The notes under the pieces were generated by a model. That model was not told where the DNA came from. It did not search any database and saw only the letters and a list, made by a program, of their open reading frames with translations. Shown one piece after another: positions 1 to 11,802 of a stretch of DNA of 64,000 bases (the first letter of the stretch is position 1; every line of letters starts with the position of its first letter). Position numbers and translations under genes: made by a program. Source of the stretch: Byssochlamys sp. IMV 00236 (lineage: Eukaryota; Ascomycota; Eurotiomycetes; Eurotiales; Thermoascaceae); assembly GCA_001931875.2 (NCBI GenBank), contig MSJH02000625.1, forward strand, positions 62,001-126,000, in the 5' to 3' direction.

Positions 1-1334
1 TCGCAATCCATCCTTGCAAGTAACGCCAGATCATCAACTGAAACTTGTCGATGCTCCAATATATCAACCTGGACCTGGGGAAGTTCTGTTGCATATTAAA
101 GCGACAGGAGTCTGCGGGTAAGCTGGCCTGAGACATTCCATTTATTGCGAAGATAGTTGCTGAGAGTATCCCACATAGGTCAGATATTCATTTCTGGAAA
201 TCTGGAAGGATTGGGCCCCTCGAATTCAAGAGTGATTGTATCATAGGCCACGAGGCTGCTGGGGTTGTGCTTCAATGTGGGGAGAACGTCGCTAATTTTA
301 AGCCAGGTAAGGAAGGAGGTATTCTAGAATACATCATGTGTTTTTGCTAAGTTAAATTGTATCTAGGTGACCGAGTCGCGCTTGAACCAGGAGTTTCCTG
401 TGGAAATTGTTTCTTATGTCGCGAAGGTCGCTATAATCTTTGTGAGGATGTCCAGTTTGCTGGAGTATGGCCCGACCATGGAACAATTCAAAGGTTCAAG
501 GTCCAATCAGCTAAGTGGCTGCACAAGTAAATATTGCGCTTCATTTATACATATAGCATTGCGCGCTAACAATTATAGACTTCCAGATAGTGTCAGCTTC
601 GCAGAAGGAGCCCTTCTTGAACCTCTCTCAGTGGTCATGCACGGTATAAACACTGCTGGATTATCCCTCGGTCGGGGAGCTCTCATCTGTGGTGCAGGAC
701 CTATTGGTCTTATAGCGCTGGCAGCTGCACGCGCGTCGGGGGCACACCCAATAGTCATCACAGATTTGGAGCCTCGTCGCTTAGCATTCGCTCAAGAGTT
801 CGTCCCAAGCTGTAAGACATACATGGTCAACCCTTCCCTAGACGCAGCGGGAAACGCGAAGGCTGTTCGAGCTCTGTTTGGGAACGAGGAATACTTCGCA
901 CCATCCACGGTTCTAGAATGTACCGGGGTGGAAAGCAGTGTCTGTACTGCTGCGTATGCAGTACGAAGAGGCGGTACAGTGATGGTTATCGGTGTTGGGA
1001 AATCCATAATGAACAACCTACCATTCATGCATATCTCCTTAGCAGAGGTAAGATCATACAGAAAAAAAAAAAAAAAAATGATGTAAAACGTCGCTAACTC
1101 ATTGTCACACATAAGATCAATCTGAAATTCATCAACCGTTACCACGATACCTGGCCAGCTGGCATCGCATGTTTGGACGGGAAAATCCTCGATCTGAAAA
1201 AGTTGATCACACACACTTTTACACTTGATAATGCTGCAGACGCTCTCCATCTATGCTCAGATACTAGCAAAGGAAGTATCAAAGTCCATATAGTTGATGA
1301 TACTGATGTTGGCCTTGAACTGTTCCAAAATTAG
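1..1334 (+). CDS. LAD-type polyol dehydrogenase, 5' end outside window
   Basis: Zinc-dependent medium-chain dehydrogenase of the L-arabinitol/xylitol/sorbitol group, which oxidises sugar alcohols with NAD(P). Five exons fit one frame: 1-117, 179-306, 367-526, 579-1047, 1116-1334; the start lies before base 1. Visible marks: GVCGSDIHFW (catalytic-zinc Cys), GHEAAG (catalytic His-Glu), a four-Cys structural zinc loop ending GRYNLCEDVQF, the nucleotide fold GAGPIGL, and a late NRYHDTWP stretch which resembles the RYCNTWP motif of L-arabinitol 4-dehydrogenases. The fourth intron holds an A18-type homopolymer near 1061-1078. The co-oriented sugar carrier about 1 kb downstream supports a role in sugar or pentose use. 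The exact polyol is not determined; LAD-like is preferred to XDH from the exon-5 motif. No frame break is seen. Confidence 0.85.
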
Positions 1335-2331
1335 TAAGATATTGCAGCCTGGGCATAGTTAGCATAACACCACGAGTAGCATATTATTTAATCCAACGCT
1401 CCATATATTCCCGATAATACAAAACCTCGCACAGTTAATATCATGGGAGCACACGACCTTCTCATGATCTTGGCCAATGTGCTAAGTTAGTACCTGCTGT
1501 ACCAAGTTTGGCCTTCGGATAAATCCCATCTCTCAACGATAGAAAGTACGGCATCACGCTGTCTTGCCGATCCCATATAGTATTCATGCGTTCCCTTGGC
1601 TGCTAATATCCCGCATCGTAGGCATTCAACAGTCTCGCTCAGATGTATTGGCAGGTGAAATATATGATGACTGGTGGCTTCAGCCTTCCTAATATGGATA
1701 TCTCCTGGAATGGCAAGTAGTAGCGCCGTTACGATCTGATCGCCTGACGGATCGCCACGCTCGTGTGCAACTCAACTTCTCCCCGACGCATATCGGCCAT
1801 CTTCCGAGGCCAAGAATGCTCAACAATTCCTCCTTTGAGGGAAATATTGCCGACTGACTGCAGGGTCTCGTGTCACTAGCTGATTCCTTAGTAACCGCAA
1901 TTCCCCATGCGCGAAAAACAAGGTTTCAGCTTGACGGTAGCATCTGTAACTGTAGTCCGCGCTATGCGTCATGGTGCATCCTTTTCAACTTCTGCAAAAC
2001 GTGGGCGCAGATCTGGGGTAATATCAACCCCTACAACCTGTCAGTTTCCGGGGAAAGAGTAGTGTGGTAATGGAACTCGCCGCACGGGATGTTGTTGTCG
2101 GGGATGAGGCCTTGCCATTATGGCGTTATTCCGGCGAGTGAGAGAGATCGACATGGTCTCCTCCCTTCAGATATTGGAAATTTTGAAATATAATTCAGGG
2201 ATTTCCCAGAGGATGATTATCTCCCCAAACGCTGGTCACTTCCTCACTTTCTCCGTATCGTTCTATGTTGTATAGATTATGCACGTGGGGCTTCTACCAA
2301 CGCAACGCGTAACTGTACCTACGTATCAAAG
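1335..2331. other. intergenic, no gene seen
   Basis: About 1 kb between the dehydrogenase and the sugar carrier. The 66-codon open frame near 1870 has no family resemblance and no splice partner. The last part must hold the carrier promoter and 5' UTR. Confidence 0.6.
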
Positions 2332-4331
2332 ATGGAGTTCAACCTTTTCGGCCGCGGCTGGAAGCTGCGTTTGGCCATTACAGTTGCCTGTGAAATGGCA
2401 TTCATTCTGTTTGGTAAGTTTCCTTCAATGTCCATTCTCAAAGACATGATTCCGTACTAATCAGCGGAAAGGGTATGACCAGGGAGTGTTCTCAGGCATT
2501 GTCGGGAACTCGGATTTCCTGAGGGTGATGGGTGACCCTAAAGATGCATATCTTGGTATAATCGTCAGTATATACAATTTGGGATGTTTCAGTGGCTGCA
2601 TTCTCGCGTTCATCTTCGGAGAGATGCTTGGTCGACGACGTGCCATGTGGGTTGCTATGGCTTGGATTATCGTATGTTCTCAAAGTATATATATTCGGAG
2701 AGCCTTACCAGCGCTGACAAATCCTAGGTTGGAGCATCGCTACAGGCTTCAGCATTCTCAGTTCCTCATTTGATGATCGGCCGCTATGTCACGGGCATTG
2801 GGACTGGTATCGAAACATCTACTGTGCCGATGTATCAAGCAGAGCTCTCTCATGCCCACCAGAGAGGCCGACTCGTCTGTTCAGAAGCATTATTTGTCGG
2901 TGTTGGCATAGTTATTGGTGAGCTCTCAGACTATGGGGTAAATTCGATTAAATACTGATCTCGTTCATAGCATATTGGTTTGATTATGGACTGCATTTCC
3001 TTGACAGCTCAATCGCCTGGAGACTACCAGTTGCGTGCCAAGTCCTCTTCACCTTCGTATGTCCCCATGATGCTTCCCATAATTCTTCCCATGATTATAG
3101 TAATTATACCAACTAAGAACGCCAGGTTGTGATCTTGCTAGTCTTTGGCTTGCCAGAATCACCTCGCTACCTGTATAACAAGGGCCGAAACGAAGAAGCG
3201 TTGAATGTCTTGTGTACTGTATACGATAAGGATCCTGACCATCCTGAAATCCTCAAGGAGCAAGCAGATATTTTGCTTGCTATCCAGCTAGAGAGCCATG
3301 AGTCCAAAACTTGGTTCGACATCTTTAAGCAGGACGAGGTCCAGACTGGAAAGCGAGTACTTCTGGCCTACGGTATGCAATTCATGAACCAAGTCGGCGG
3401 TATTAACCTAGTCGTGTAAGCATAACCGTTCACCTCTCGTCTTTAAGAAGACTATTCTGATTAGAAATAGCTACTTTGTACCCACCGTCTTGCAAGACAA
3501 TGTCGGTCTATCGCGCAACCTCTCACTGCTTCTTGGTGGAGTGTAAGCCACAACTCTCCCGACAGAAGCAATGGGCAACACTTATTGACAGGTTTATAGG
3601 ATACAATGCATGTTTGTGATTGGGTCCTTCGTGCCTTCACTGTTAGTCGACCGCATCGGCCGTCGGCAGCCCATGATGTGGGGTTCACTCGGACTCGGGA
3701 TTTCCATGATGTTGATATCCGTTCTGCTGAGTTTCAAGGGCTCCTCTGTAGAGAAAGAGACTTCGACAGCTAGCGTGGCATTCTTCTTCACTGTCAGTCC
3801 CTCTTATCATACCTATATGAGATACGCCAGGCTAACTAACATCACAGTACATGCTTATCTTCGGTGCATCCGTGAACTGCATCCCTTGGGTTTATGTACC
3901 AGAAATCCTTCCTCTTCAGGCCAGAGCAAAGGGCACCGCCATCGGAATCTCTTCGAACTGGCTTTGGGTACGTTCAAAATTAGGACTTTTGTTGCTCACC
4001 CTGAAATCAATCAATGGGTCGCTTCTAACATGCCCCTTCACAGAACTTCGTCATCGTCATGATAACCCCAGTTATCATCTCCCATCTCCAATGGAAGGCA
4101 TACCTGATCTTCATGTGCACGAATCTGGCATTCATTCCACTCATATACTTCTTCTATCCGGAGACGGCAAACCTGACTCTTGAAGAGATCGATTATCTCT
4201 ATACTCAACCAGGAAGGTCTGCTCGGAAGGTTGCCCGTGAGTTACGCAAGAACCGCGCAAGTGGCCACGGCTCGGTTGATGATGACGTGAAACCCACTGC
4301 TGAATTGCAAGAGCATATTGTTGAGAAATGA
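2332..4331 (+). CDS. MFS sugar transporter
   Basis: Twelve-helix sugar:proton carrier of the plasma membrane. Nine or so exons join in frame from the ATG at 2332 to the TGA at 4329-4331. Family marks in order: YDQGVFSG after helix 1, GEMLGRRRAM (loop 2-3 GRR), MIGRYVTGIGTG, PESPRYL before the central loop, QFMNQVGGINLVVYF (helix 7 substrate motif), DRIGRR, VPEILPLQARAKG, and the terminal PETANLTLEEID. The closest type by eye is the lactose/quinate/hexose group of fungal carriers, but the substrate cannot be read. It follows the LAD-type dehydrogenase in the same direction, so shared induction by a pentose or polyol is likely (inference). All splice joins keep frame; it looks intact. Confidence 0.9.
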
Positions 4332-4655
4332 CTGGGGTACTGTGCCTTATGTAGTTTTGAGCTAGATGCTTATGAGTCTCTATGTGATACTGGGATCTCT
4401 GTTCTATGCTTTTTCCGCGCGGGCATCTTCAGAGGGCCATATGAGTACGAGGATATAGACTTTAGAAGAAATATCAGGATTTGAAATCACTATCTCGTGT
4501 GGCAATTAGCTTCAGCTATGCTCAGATCAACCCGCGAAGGGGACCCGATGGGCATGTAAAACGGATCACGGATAAACCGGATACTGGAAAGAGTAGGGAT
4601 AAACAAAGTCGTGACAATCTGTCAGCAACGTTCAAGTGAACCAGTGAACCATGAA
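4332..4655. other. convergent intergenic spacer
   Basis: Tail-to-tail spacer between the sugar carrier and the next minus-strand gene; expected to hold both 3' UTRs. Nothing else recognised. Confidence 0.6.
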
Positions 4656-6693
4656 TCACTCCTTCTCAACGGTCGACTTGCCCTTCTGCGCGAGCTTGCC
4701 CACCATACGGGGGACAATTGCGTTACGTCCGTGGCGTGGAGCGCCCTTGGGGCGAGGGGCAGCAGTTGCCATAGACGCCTGACGGGGGGATTTGAGTGCA
4801 AGGTTACCCCTGGATAGCTCAGTACCTTTCTTTCTGTCGGTCGAGTTGTCGGATTCTTCTCCTAGACACTGTTCAGTTCATGTCTAATCAGTACTGTATT
4901 CTTTGTGCTTACCTCCAGTGGCCACTCCACGGTGGTCTGCGTTGATGCCTTTGCCTCCATGAGCGCCAGCGTCAGTTTTCTTGCAGCAAGAGTGCTCGTT
5001 CTCTTTACCCTTGCGATGACTGGATGGTTCGGCCGGCATCTGGTCGTCGTGACGATGGTGACAACAGGCCTTTTGAAAGCCACCAGGAGGATAATAGGGA
5101 GCTTCACTGATCTTCCTGCCTTTGCGGAGCTCGATAACTTTGAGCTCCTTGGCTAAGTCGACGACTCTGCCAATTTGGGCGGTGTTGGGCACGGCCTTTT
5201 TAGGAAAGATCACTTCAACTGTGTCCTTCATGAACTCGCCGAGATAGAACCCGGCGTCGACGCAGTTATGCTTGAATTGGATACGACGGAGTCTGTGCGG
5301 CTCGAACCAGAGATCGAACGGATCTCCGTCGACAACAAATCCAGCAAGTCTGATGACCACGACGGAAAGGCGACTGTTGGTCGGGCCCATCATTCTCGCG
5401 AGAAGTCTCGAGGATTCAATGATTCTCTTGTCGAGGTACTCGCCGGTGCCAATGTCATTGTGAATATTACCATCGCCATTGCCACTGTTGACCATAATAT
5501 GTTATTAGATATCTGAACCGAACTGCTTCTTGTTCCTCAGGCATAGAACAAGAAAAGGAGAAGGAAAAAGGACAAGAAAGAGGGAGAGTAAACTTACTAG
5601 TATACGGGCTTGTGCTCATCCTTCTCCGCAATTTTCCAGCCGGGACTGATAGACGGCCAGTAACCATTAAAGCCGCGTCTAATGCACGGTTCCAACGCCA
5701 TCTCGAGGTCAAGCTCTTCCAAGTCGGGGTTAAGCCAGACGACCTGCCATATCATAGTCTGGTAAGACTGCATCATGCCAGTGAGTTTCAGGACGCGTAG
5801 ATGGCGGAAAGTGCACAGGGGACGAAGCTCTGCGACTTTAATCATGTCGTTCTCAGTGGAAGCTTTCTGTTTGATAGGCCAAAACAAATCGAGACAGAGG
5901 ACATCGAGGTTACGCTCGATATACTTCCAAGAAGCCCCACCCCTGAAGTACAAGAGAGGGTTCTCTTCACTGCCTGGATGGGGGTCAAAGCCAAAATCAA
6001 ATCTGGAGTCTTCATGCTGGACACTCTTGCTGCGAATAGCAGAGGATCCAAAGGCAGAACGGATGAGAGATCTGCCTGTCCTAGTATGGCCCTTGTTGCT
6101 AGTGACAGGTTCCTCGTAGGCCTTCTTGCTGAAATCCCAGAAGTGTCTCTTGGACGCAGCAGAGAAGGGTCCAGATTTGAGTGAACCCAGATCGCTCATG
6201 CTAGAGCGGCGCTCTTTGTACAGAGCCTCGTTCAGCTCGGTGTTCTCTTTATTGTTTGTATGGGCAAGCACGGCCTGTCTTGCACCCATGCTGTTGTCAG
6301 AGGAGATTATTCCGCGGAGGGTGTCCCTGTCCATACTGCCCCCCTCCAGGATATGTTTCTGCAAGGCAACTGATAAGGAGAGTTATTAGATGTGTTTCTC
6401 AGGAGACATAGGCAACAATGGGCGTGAAAGTATCCAGATTAGGACGCCGAGAGAACATGGCAGTTAATGCAGACCCGCATATAGAACTTACCAGGAAAGA
6501 ATATGCCGGAATACTGCACATGATAGGTAGTGTCATAGGGATTATTTCTGTCCTCCTCTCGCCAGAACTCCGCACCCATAAGAGTATCTTCCCAGAGCTC
6601 GTTATAGAACCGGTCCTTCTTATCTTGTTCTTTCCAGAATGCACCACCCATAAGGGTATCCTCCCAGAGCGGGTCAGTCTCCATGTCCCGCAT
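4656..6693 (-). CDS. unrecognised fungal protein with tandem 24-residue repeat
   Basis: Four minus-strand exons fit one frame: 6693-6492, 6369-5598, 5484-4913, 4861-4656, giving about 583 residues (1752 nt, multiple of three). The last exon was recovered from splice signals: a 51-bp intron joins it to a basic, Ser/Pro/Lys-rich tail ending at TGA 4656. The first exon has two adjacent copies of a 24-residue unit starting LWEDTLMG and containing FW(K/R)E(Q/E)D. The middle holds aromatic- and leucine-rich stretches such as HLRVLKLTGMM and PDLEELDLEM, which look like leucine-rich-repeat strands, so an LRR or F-box-like fold is possible. I do not recognise a family or function. The start is uncertain: the frame is open back to about 6726 with no earlier ATG, so a further 5' exon may exist. 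Confidence 0.6.
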
Positions 6694-8496
6694 TTTGAAG
6701 ATAGAAGGCCAGAATAGTTTCACGTCCTAACAATCCAAGGTCAAAGGGACTGTGATTCAGATGAGATAGATAGTACAGTCACCCTGTCCCATACAGCAAT
6801 GTATGTATTGGGATACAGATAATGATATCTATCCTAATGTCCTGAAATAAGGGATACTGGTAGAGGATAGGAACACAATGCAGTAAAAGTGCAATATAAA
6901 CTTGTGAGAGGGAAAATTAACTTGAGCCCACAACACTTTACATCACTCAAGGCGGTGGCAGCCGTCTGTTTGGGATTTCACTTCTTGCATGTCTTTATTG
7001 TTATTAGAAGGAACACAAATAGTAGAGTGATCAGGAGCTACAAGTAAACCTACAGTCCATACTTGTATCTTCTTTAGACTGAATGATAATAGAAGGGCCT
7101 GTTTCTCTGTATACATAGAGACCTATACACATGGATTTTATGGCTTTGAGCTAGGTAGGGAGCTTGACTGGCTATCGAGGATAGTTATACCTGCTCCGAT
7201 ACGCTGAAGGCATGTATCTTGAAAGCTTAAGAGACAATTCGAGGTTTAACCACTTACAGTGGCAGAAGAAACTGCTGAGATATCAGGTTCTTTAGCTGAA
7301 TATCTATTTCTAAGAAGTTGTTGGCAGCTATCTCAAGTGAGGCCCTCCTTGCTAGAAGGGCTCCCTACCAGCCTTCAGGTTTTTTCAATCTAGAAGAAAA
7401 GCACTCCTGGATTGCCTTTCACTATGCAAGGTCTCCTGTGAAGCAAAGACATCTATAAGACTAGCAGTCTACTAAAATCAAAAAAGATAAAAGACCGTCA
7501 TGATTAGCAGATTGACTGGATTCTTTCTTTACCTCCATCTGACTATTTGCAAATGACTTGTGATGCAGTCGAGAAGAAATTAACAGATCCAGAGATCAGG
7601 ATTGCAAGATGTATCCTGCATATTATCTCGAACTATCAACCGTGTGGATCTGAATAGTACGAGAAACGCCAAGAGTCCATGTGAATCTCTCTCCTCTTTA
7701 TTCAGCTACACGTACTAGGAGTGGACTGGAATCTTACTTTCTATTATTTTGTGAGTCTCAAGGTACGCCGCATCTTTACTGAACGACCAAAAAGAAGTAT
7801 CTACGTGAATTGCCAAGGGTGTTGCGAAGTCTACGATTTGGTCCATTTTAGAAGACAGGGTTTTTTTTGTCGAGGATAATTACAGTAGACGACGCTTATT
7901 GGGATGTTGACTGTAGCAAATTATCCCCAAACAAAAGAAGATATCTATATGGTTTATTTGCTACAGTCAAAGAGCTCTCTAGTTTGTCTGGATATTTAGG
8001 TCTCACGACTCCCATGGGACTTCTCTACAAAAGCCTCATAATATGAGGGGATGATTTCTGTTTACATTTTGCATGTTGAATTTTATGTCTAGGTCGTTCG
8101 ACTTATTAGCAGAAAGTGAGGGGTATATGACTTCAGCATAAGACGTTTTCTCTCTACTATTTGGCATTGCTTACCGACTGCAAATTGTAGATTGGTATCT
8201 GGATCGATTACGGTCATTCTACACGGACTCGCGTGGAATCGCGGGAAAGATGACTGGTGAATGGGTCGCTTTTTTATTGACTCCGCGCTAGATGCTGTCA
8301 ATCCTTTTGCTTTTTTCCCTTCAGAATAAAAAACCATCTACATCCATGGATCGCATAGCAACCGTACAGTGCGTGAACAGAGCATCGGAGAAGTCATTAC
8401 AAGCTTTCCGCCATCCTCCAGCCTGAACAAACGGGAAATATGTGATCGAAAACAGTCATGCAAGCCTCAGAAACGTCTTCCCATCTCGGAAACCGC
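6694..8496. other. 1.8-kb gene-free stretch
   Basis: AT-rich sequence without a supported gene. It may include the 5' end of the preceding minus-strand gene and decayed repeat sequence, but no transposase or reverse transcriptase motif could be read in any frame. It contains the inverted repeat listed separately at 7907-7970. Confidence 0.5.
7907..7970. repeat. 14-bp perfect inverted repeat, 36-bp loop
   Basis: TTGACTGTAGCAAA at 7907-7920 is repeated exactly in reverse complement at 7957-7970. A related ggataat..acagt stretch sits upstream at about 7873. The arrangement could be a decayed MITE or a hairpin; no target-site duplication was confirmed. Confidence 0.6.
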
Positions 8497-9507
8497 CTAG
8501 TACCTCTTTCCCTCGCGCAGAACATCGCTGAACTCATCGAGCGGGCTCCGGATGAGCTTGGTCTCGGTCCACAGGTTAGGGGTGAGGAAACCGTAGGTGT
8601 TACCGACGGCCATGAAGGTGGCCTTGAGAGTGTTCTCGAGGGTCTTGGTCGAACCGGAAGAGGAAGTGTAGGCGTCCTGAACACCGGCAAGCTGGAGCAG
8701 ACGCTTGACAGCGGGGGAGGCAACGAGGCCAGTACCACGGGGGGCAGGGATAAGCTGGGAGATATCAGCATCGTACGCGCAAATTCTGTAAATTCTCAAT
8801 ATAGCCGGGGAAACATACTCTGACAGTGACGGAACCGCACTTTCCGCTCTCCTTGGTGGGCAGAGAGTGAGGCTCACCCAGGTTGGAACCCCAGTAACCT
8901 CTTCGGACAGGCAGAACGCTGAGCTTGGCAATGATGATGGCGGCACGGATGGCAGTAGCAACTTCCTTGGAGGTCTTGATTCCGAGACCGACGTGACCTT
9001 CGCCGTCACCGATGACAACGATGGCCTTGAAGCGGGTGCGCTGACCGGCACGGGTCTGCTTCTGGACAGGCTTGATCTGTTGTTTGGCTTTCCGTCAGCA
9101 CTGCCCAATTCCTTCTTTTTCAATTGTATTCCTTGATCTCATGTCCGATCATCCCGATTCTTTTGCCCCTTTTTGCGTATTTCTTCCCATCCTTCCGCCA
9201 GATTTTGATTTTTGATTTTGATCCTCCGGGGTAAATATGTCCGTACCTTCATGACCTCATCCTTCAGCTTGGGCAGGAAGAAGTCGACAATCTGGTACTC
9301 CTTGACGGGCAGGGAGTGCAGGTAGATCTGCTCCATGCTGGTGATCTTGCCAGCCTTGACGAGACGGCCCAGCTTGGTGACAGGCTGCCATTCCTTCTCC
9401 TCCTTCGGACCACCACGACGGCCACGGCGGCCACGGCCACGGCCTCGGTCACCACCACGGTCGCCGCGCGAACCGAATCCTCCACGTCCACGGGGAGCGT
9501 CAGCCAT
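8497..9507 (-). CDS. rps2: 40S ribosomal protein S2 (uS5)
   Basis: Small-subunit ribosomal protein uS5, needed for decoding fidelity and 40S export. Three exons: 9507-9247, 9076-8819, 8754-8497, giving 258 residues, the usual length. The N-terminus is the expected RGG-rich tail (residues about 5-35), the target of arginine methylation in this family. The uS5 core follows, with [24 protein letters not shown] sequence (read here as EVMKV then [17 protein letters not shown] across intron 1), [12 protein letters not shown] and [20 protein letters not shown]. Introns are 170 and 64 bp; intron 1 has a GATTTT-type repeat but no convincing snoRNA box pair. The ATG at 9505-9507 is chosen because the protein begins with the canonical [10 protein letters not shown]. 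Confidence 0.97.
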
Positions 9508-10237
9508 TATGGGTAGATTGGCGATTGAAGGTCGAGGATGACGGGAGGAGGGAGTCGTTGAAGTTGTCGACGTCGAGGTTGCTTTGCGCGATCCGGACGA
9601 TGTGACTTTGCGGGCATGGGGAAATTTCGCTGGTGGTGCTAAGCGAGTCTACCCTAAGCGGGCCAGCCCTGTGCCCTAAGACCTAACGCGTACCAATGCG
9701 GAGGGCGGGAATCGACTCTCGGCTTCGGCGTTCCAGGGCAGTTTCCCCGACCGGGCGGGCAGGTCAGGTGACGGGCTCTTCCCCAGCAACAAAAAACCAG
9801 TTGAACCTATCTCATGTTGATACATAAAAATTATTAACGCCCCCAAGCTAAGGCCAAGCCATTCCAGATCCACAACGGGGACAGCGAAAGGGGAACTCGG
9901 GACGCAGTCTTAGCTCGATAGCATCATAATAGAGTAGCTCTCTGGATAGCGACAGATCCATGGCCACATGACGCTTTTCGGTGGACCGAATAAGTTAGAC
10001 AAGAACCTGTTCGTATCGCCATCTGGTGTTTCCAGCTTGCTTGCTGGTCTAACAGTAATAATAACTCTAGGTAGTATCTAGCGGCTTATCAGAGCGGACA
10101 GCTCGAGACCGAGTAACATGAACCTTCCTCACATACCCCAGACAATCTGATCTCCTTCTCCATCTTTTAAGGCCAGCTGCCAAACAACCCCTCTGGAGTA
10201 GGCTTCCATTGTTGCGGTTACCGACATTCGACTCACA
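9508..10237. promoter_or_regulatory. divergent promoter between rps2 and SYM1-like gene
   Basis: The 730-bp spacer separates two divergent genes and must hold both promoters. GC-rich, with the CCCTAA pair on the rps2 side. No supported coding frame. Confidence 0.55.
9652..9679. promoter_or_regulatory. paired CCCTAA boxes upstream of rps2
   Basis: CCCTAA occurs at 9652-9657 and again at 9674-9679, 22 bp apart and about 145-172 bp before the rps2 ATG. Telomere-repeat-like CCCTAA boxes bound by Tbf1-type factors are known in ribosomal protein promoters of several fungi; use here is inferred from position only. Confidence 0.4.
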
Positions 10238-11087
10238 ATGGTATTGCGATGGTGCGTATTATTCTATTTCACCTTGTTTCATTCATTCGTCAATTTATTC
10301 GTCCTACCAGCTGGATCACAATGATATCCGTTACAGAACTAAATATCTCGCAGGTATCAAGCACGGCTGGCGAAGCAGCCGATCCTCACGGCCAGCGTCG
10401 CCAGCGCGGTATGTGTCTCCCACTATCCTTGATCCGTCCGCATTGACTGACCATGGAGCTGTATATATAGATTCTGTTTGGTAGCGGGGATGTCCTTGCC
10501 CAGCAGCTGGTCGACCGCAGAGGTCTAGAGAAGCATGACTTTGCCAGGACCGGTCGCATGGCGCTCTACGGTGGAGGTAAGCCTCTATCCTTACAATGTC
10601 TGTCCCGCTGAAAGATTGCTGACAATCTTCTTGCTCTACAGCCATCTTTGGTCCCGCTGCCACGACCTGGTTCGGTTTCCTCCAGCGCAACGTTGTCCTC
10701 AAGAGCACTCGCGCGACCTTGATTGCGCGAGTCGTTGCAGACCAGGGTCTCTTTACCCCAACACATCTGACGGCATTTCTCTCGTCAATGGCCATTATGG
10801 AAGGCACCGATCCCGTGGAGAAATGGCGTTCTACCTTCTGGCAGAGCTACAAGGCCAACCTGATGATCTGGCCTTGGGTGCAGGGAGTCAACTTTACGTT
10901 TGTGCCTCTCGAACACCGGGTGCTGGTGGTCAACGTGGTCAGTCTGGGTAAGTGTTTGCTGCTGCTCTTCGTCCCTGTGCTTGTTCCACCAAGAATCCGG
11001 TTCTTGGACATTGTGGAACCTCAACTGACGTCGCTGCGCACAGGCTGGAACTGCATTTTGAGTTTGATCAGCAGCAATGAGGCTTGA
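10238..11087 (+). CDS. sym1: Mpv17/PMP22 family inner-membrane protein (SYM1-like)
   Basis: Small four-helix protein of the mitochondrial inner membrane; yeast Sym1 is needed for growth on ethanol at high temperature and human MPV17 for mtDNA upkeep. Five exons, 10238-10251, 10354-10408, 10471-10576, 10642-10947 and 11044-11087, give 174 residues, typical for the family. The first exon is only 14 nt. Family marks: [16 protein letters not shown] at the N-terminus, [23 protein letters not shown] and the signature [19 protein letters not shown] followed by GWNCILS. All splice phases agree. Peroxisomal PMP22 homologues are the alternative; the short length and signature favour Sym1. Confidence 0.93.
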
Positions 11088-11802
11088 CTGGGCCGATCAA
11101 GGTACCACCAAAAGAAAAATAGATAAAGGGCCTGGTAGCCCAGGGGTTGCGCTTCGGTCTTCTTATGTGCTCATTGGATTGCCGCGCGGAGATACAAAGG
11201 TGTATTGTGAGGGTCTAGATTATATTTGCGAAGACGCAGCATATCATCTTTCGGTATTTGATTGTTTTTGCATGACAGCGATGGAGTAAACAGATCCATG
11301 AATTGAAACGACTTGACAGTAAAAACACCTATGTTGAGTGACAGTCGATTGTGAAGAGTTTCAATGTTGCCGGGCGGTAGGGCTGAGTCGGCCAGTCGCA
11401 GGCCTCGACCCGCGTTCGTGTGGCCAAAAGTAGAAAAGTTGCATGTCCAACTCCGCCATCCAAACCGTCTCAAATCTTCCCGATATTATTATCTTTGCTG
11501 GAGCAACACAACCCCGCCACCTTCAACTCCACGCTGGTTATCTGCCTGGAGCAGACGAATTTTGTAGCCGTTGCTACTCTCTGCTGCTCCTCGATACTTC
11601 CTCCTTGTGTGTCTGGAATCCTCAGCGCACTTTCTGGGACTGGTTCTTTCCGCAAACCGCCCACCCGCAAAACAAATTCTCCTCGTCCGCAAAGCGTCCG
11701 CCTTTCGACCCCTTGACGGCCTCCTGAACTTTCCTCTCATATCCTCATCCGCGACTCTCTTTCCTATATCTTTTCGCATCACCTAAGATCGCTTCATCCG
11801 AC
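11088..11802. other. intergenic / eIF4E 5' region
   Basis: Holds the SYM1-like 3' UTR and the promoter and probably long pyrimidine-rich 5' UTR of the eIF4E gene. Open frames of 60-98 codons overlap each other here but none has a recognisable domain. Confidence 0.55.

Noticed and set aside
8497..9136. Long frames antisense to rps2 (8458-8823 and 8867-9136)
   Set aside because: They mirror rps2 exons and introns exactly and have no domains.
9077..9246. snoRNA in the first rps2 intron
   Set aside because: A GATGATC stretch resembles a C box, but no proper RUGAUGA and CUGA pair with a terminal stem was found.
11420..11727. Overlapping 67-98-codon frames before eIF4E
   Set aside because: Three frames overlap on the same strand and one on the other, with no family match; more likely 5' UTR and promoter than genes.
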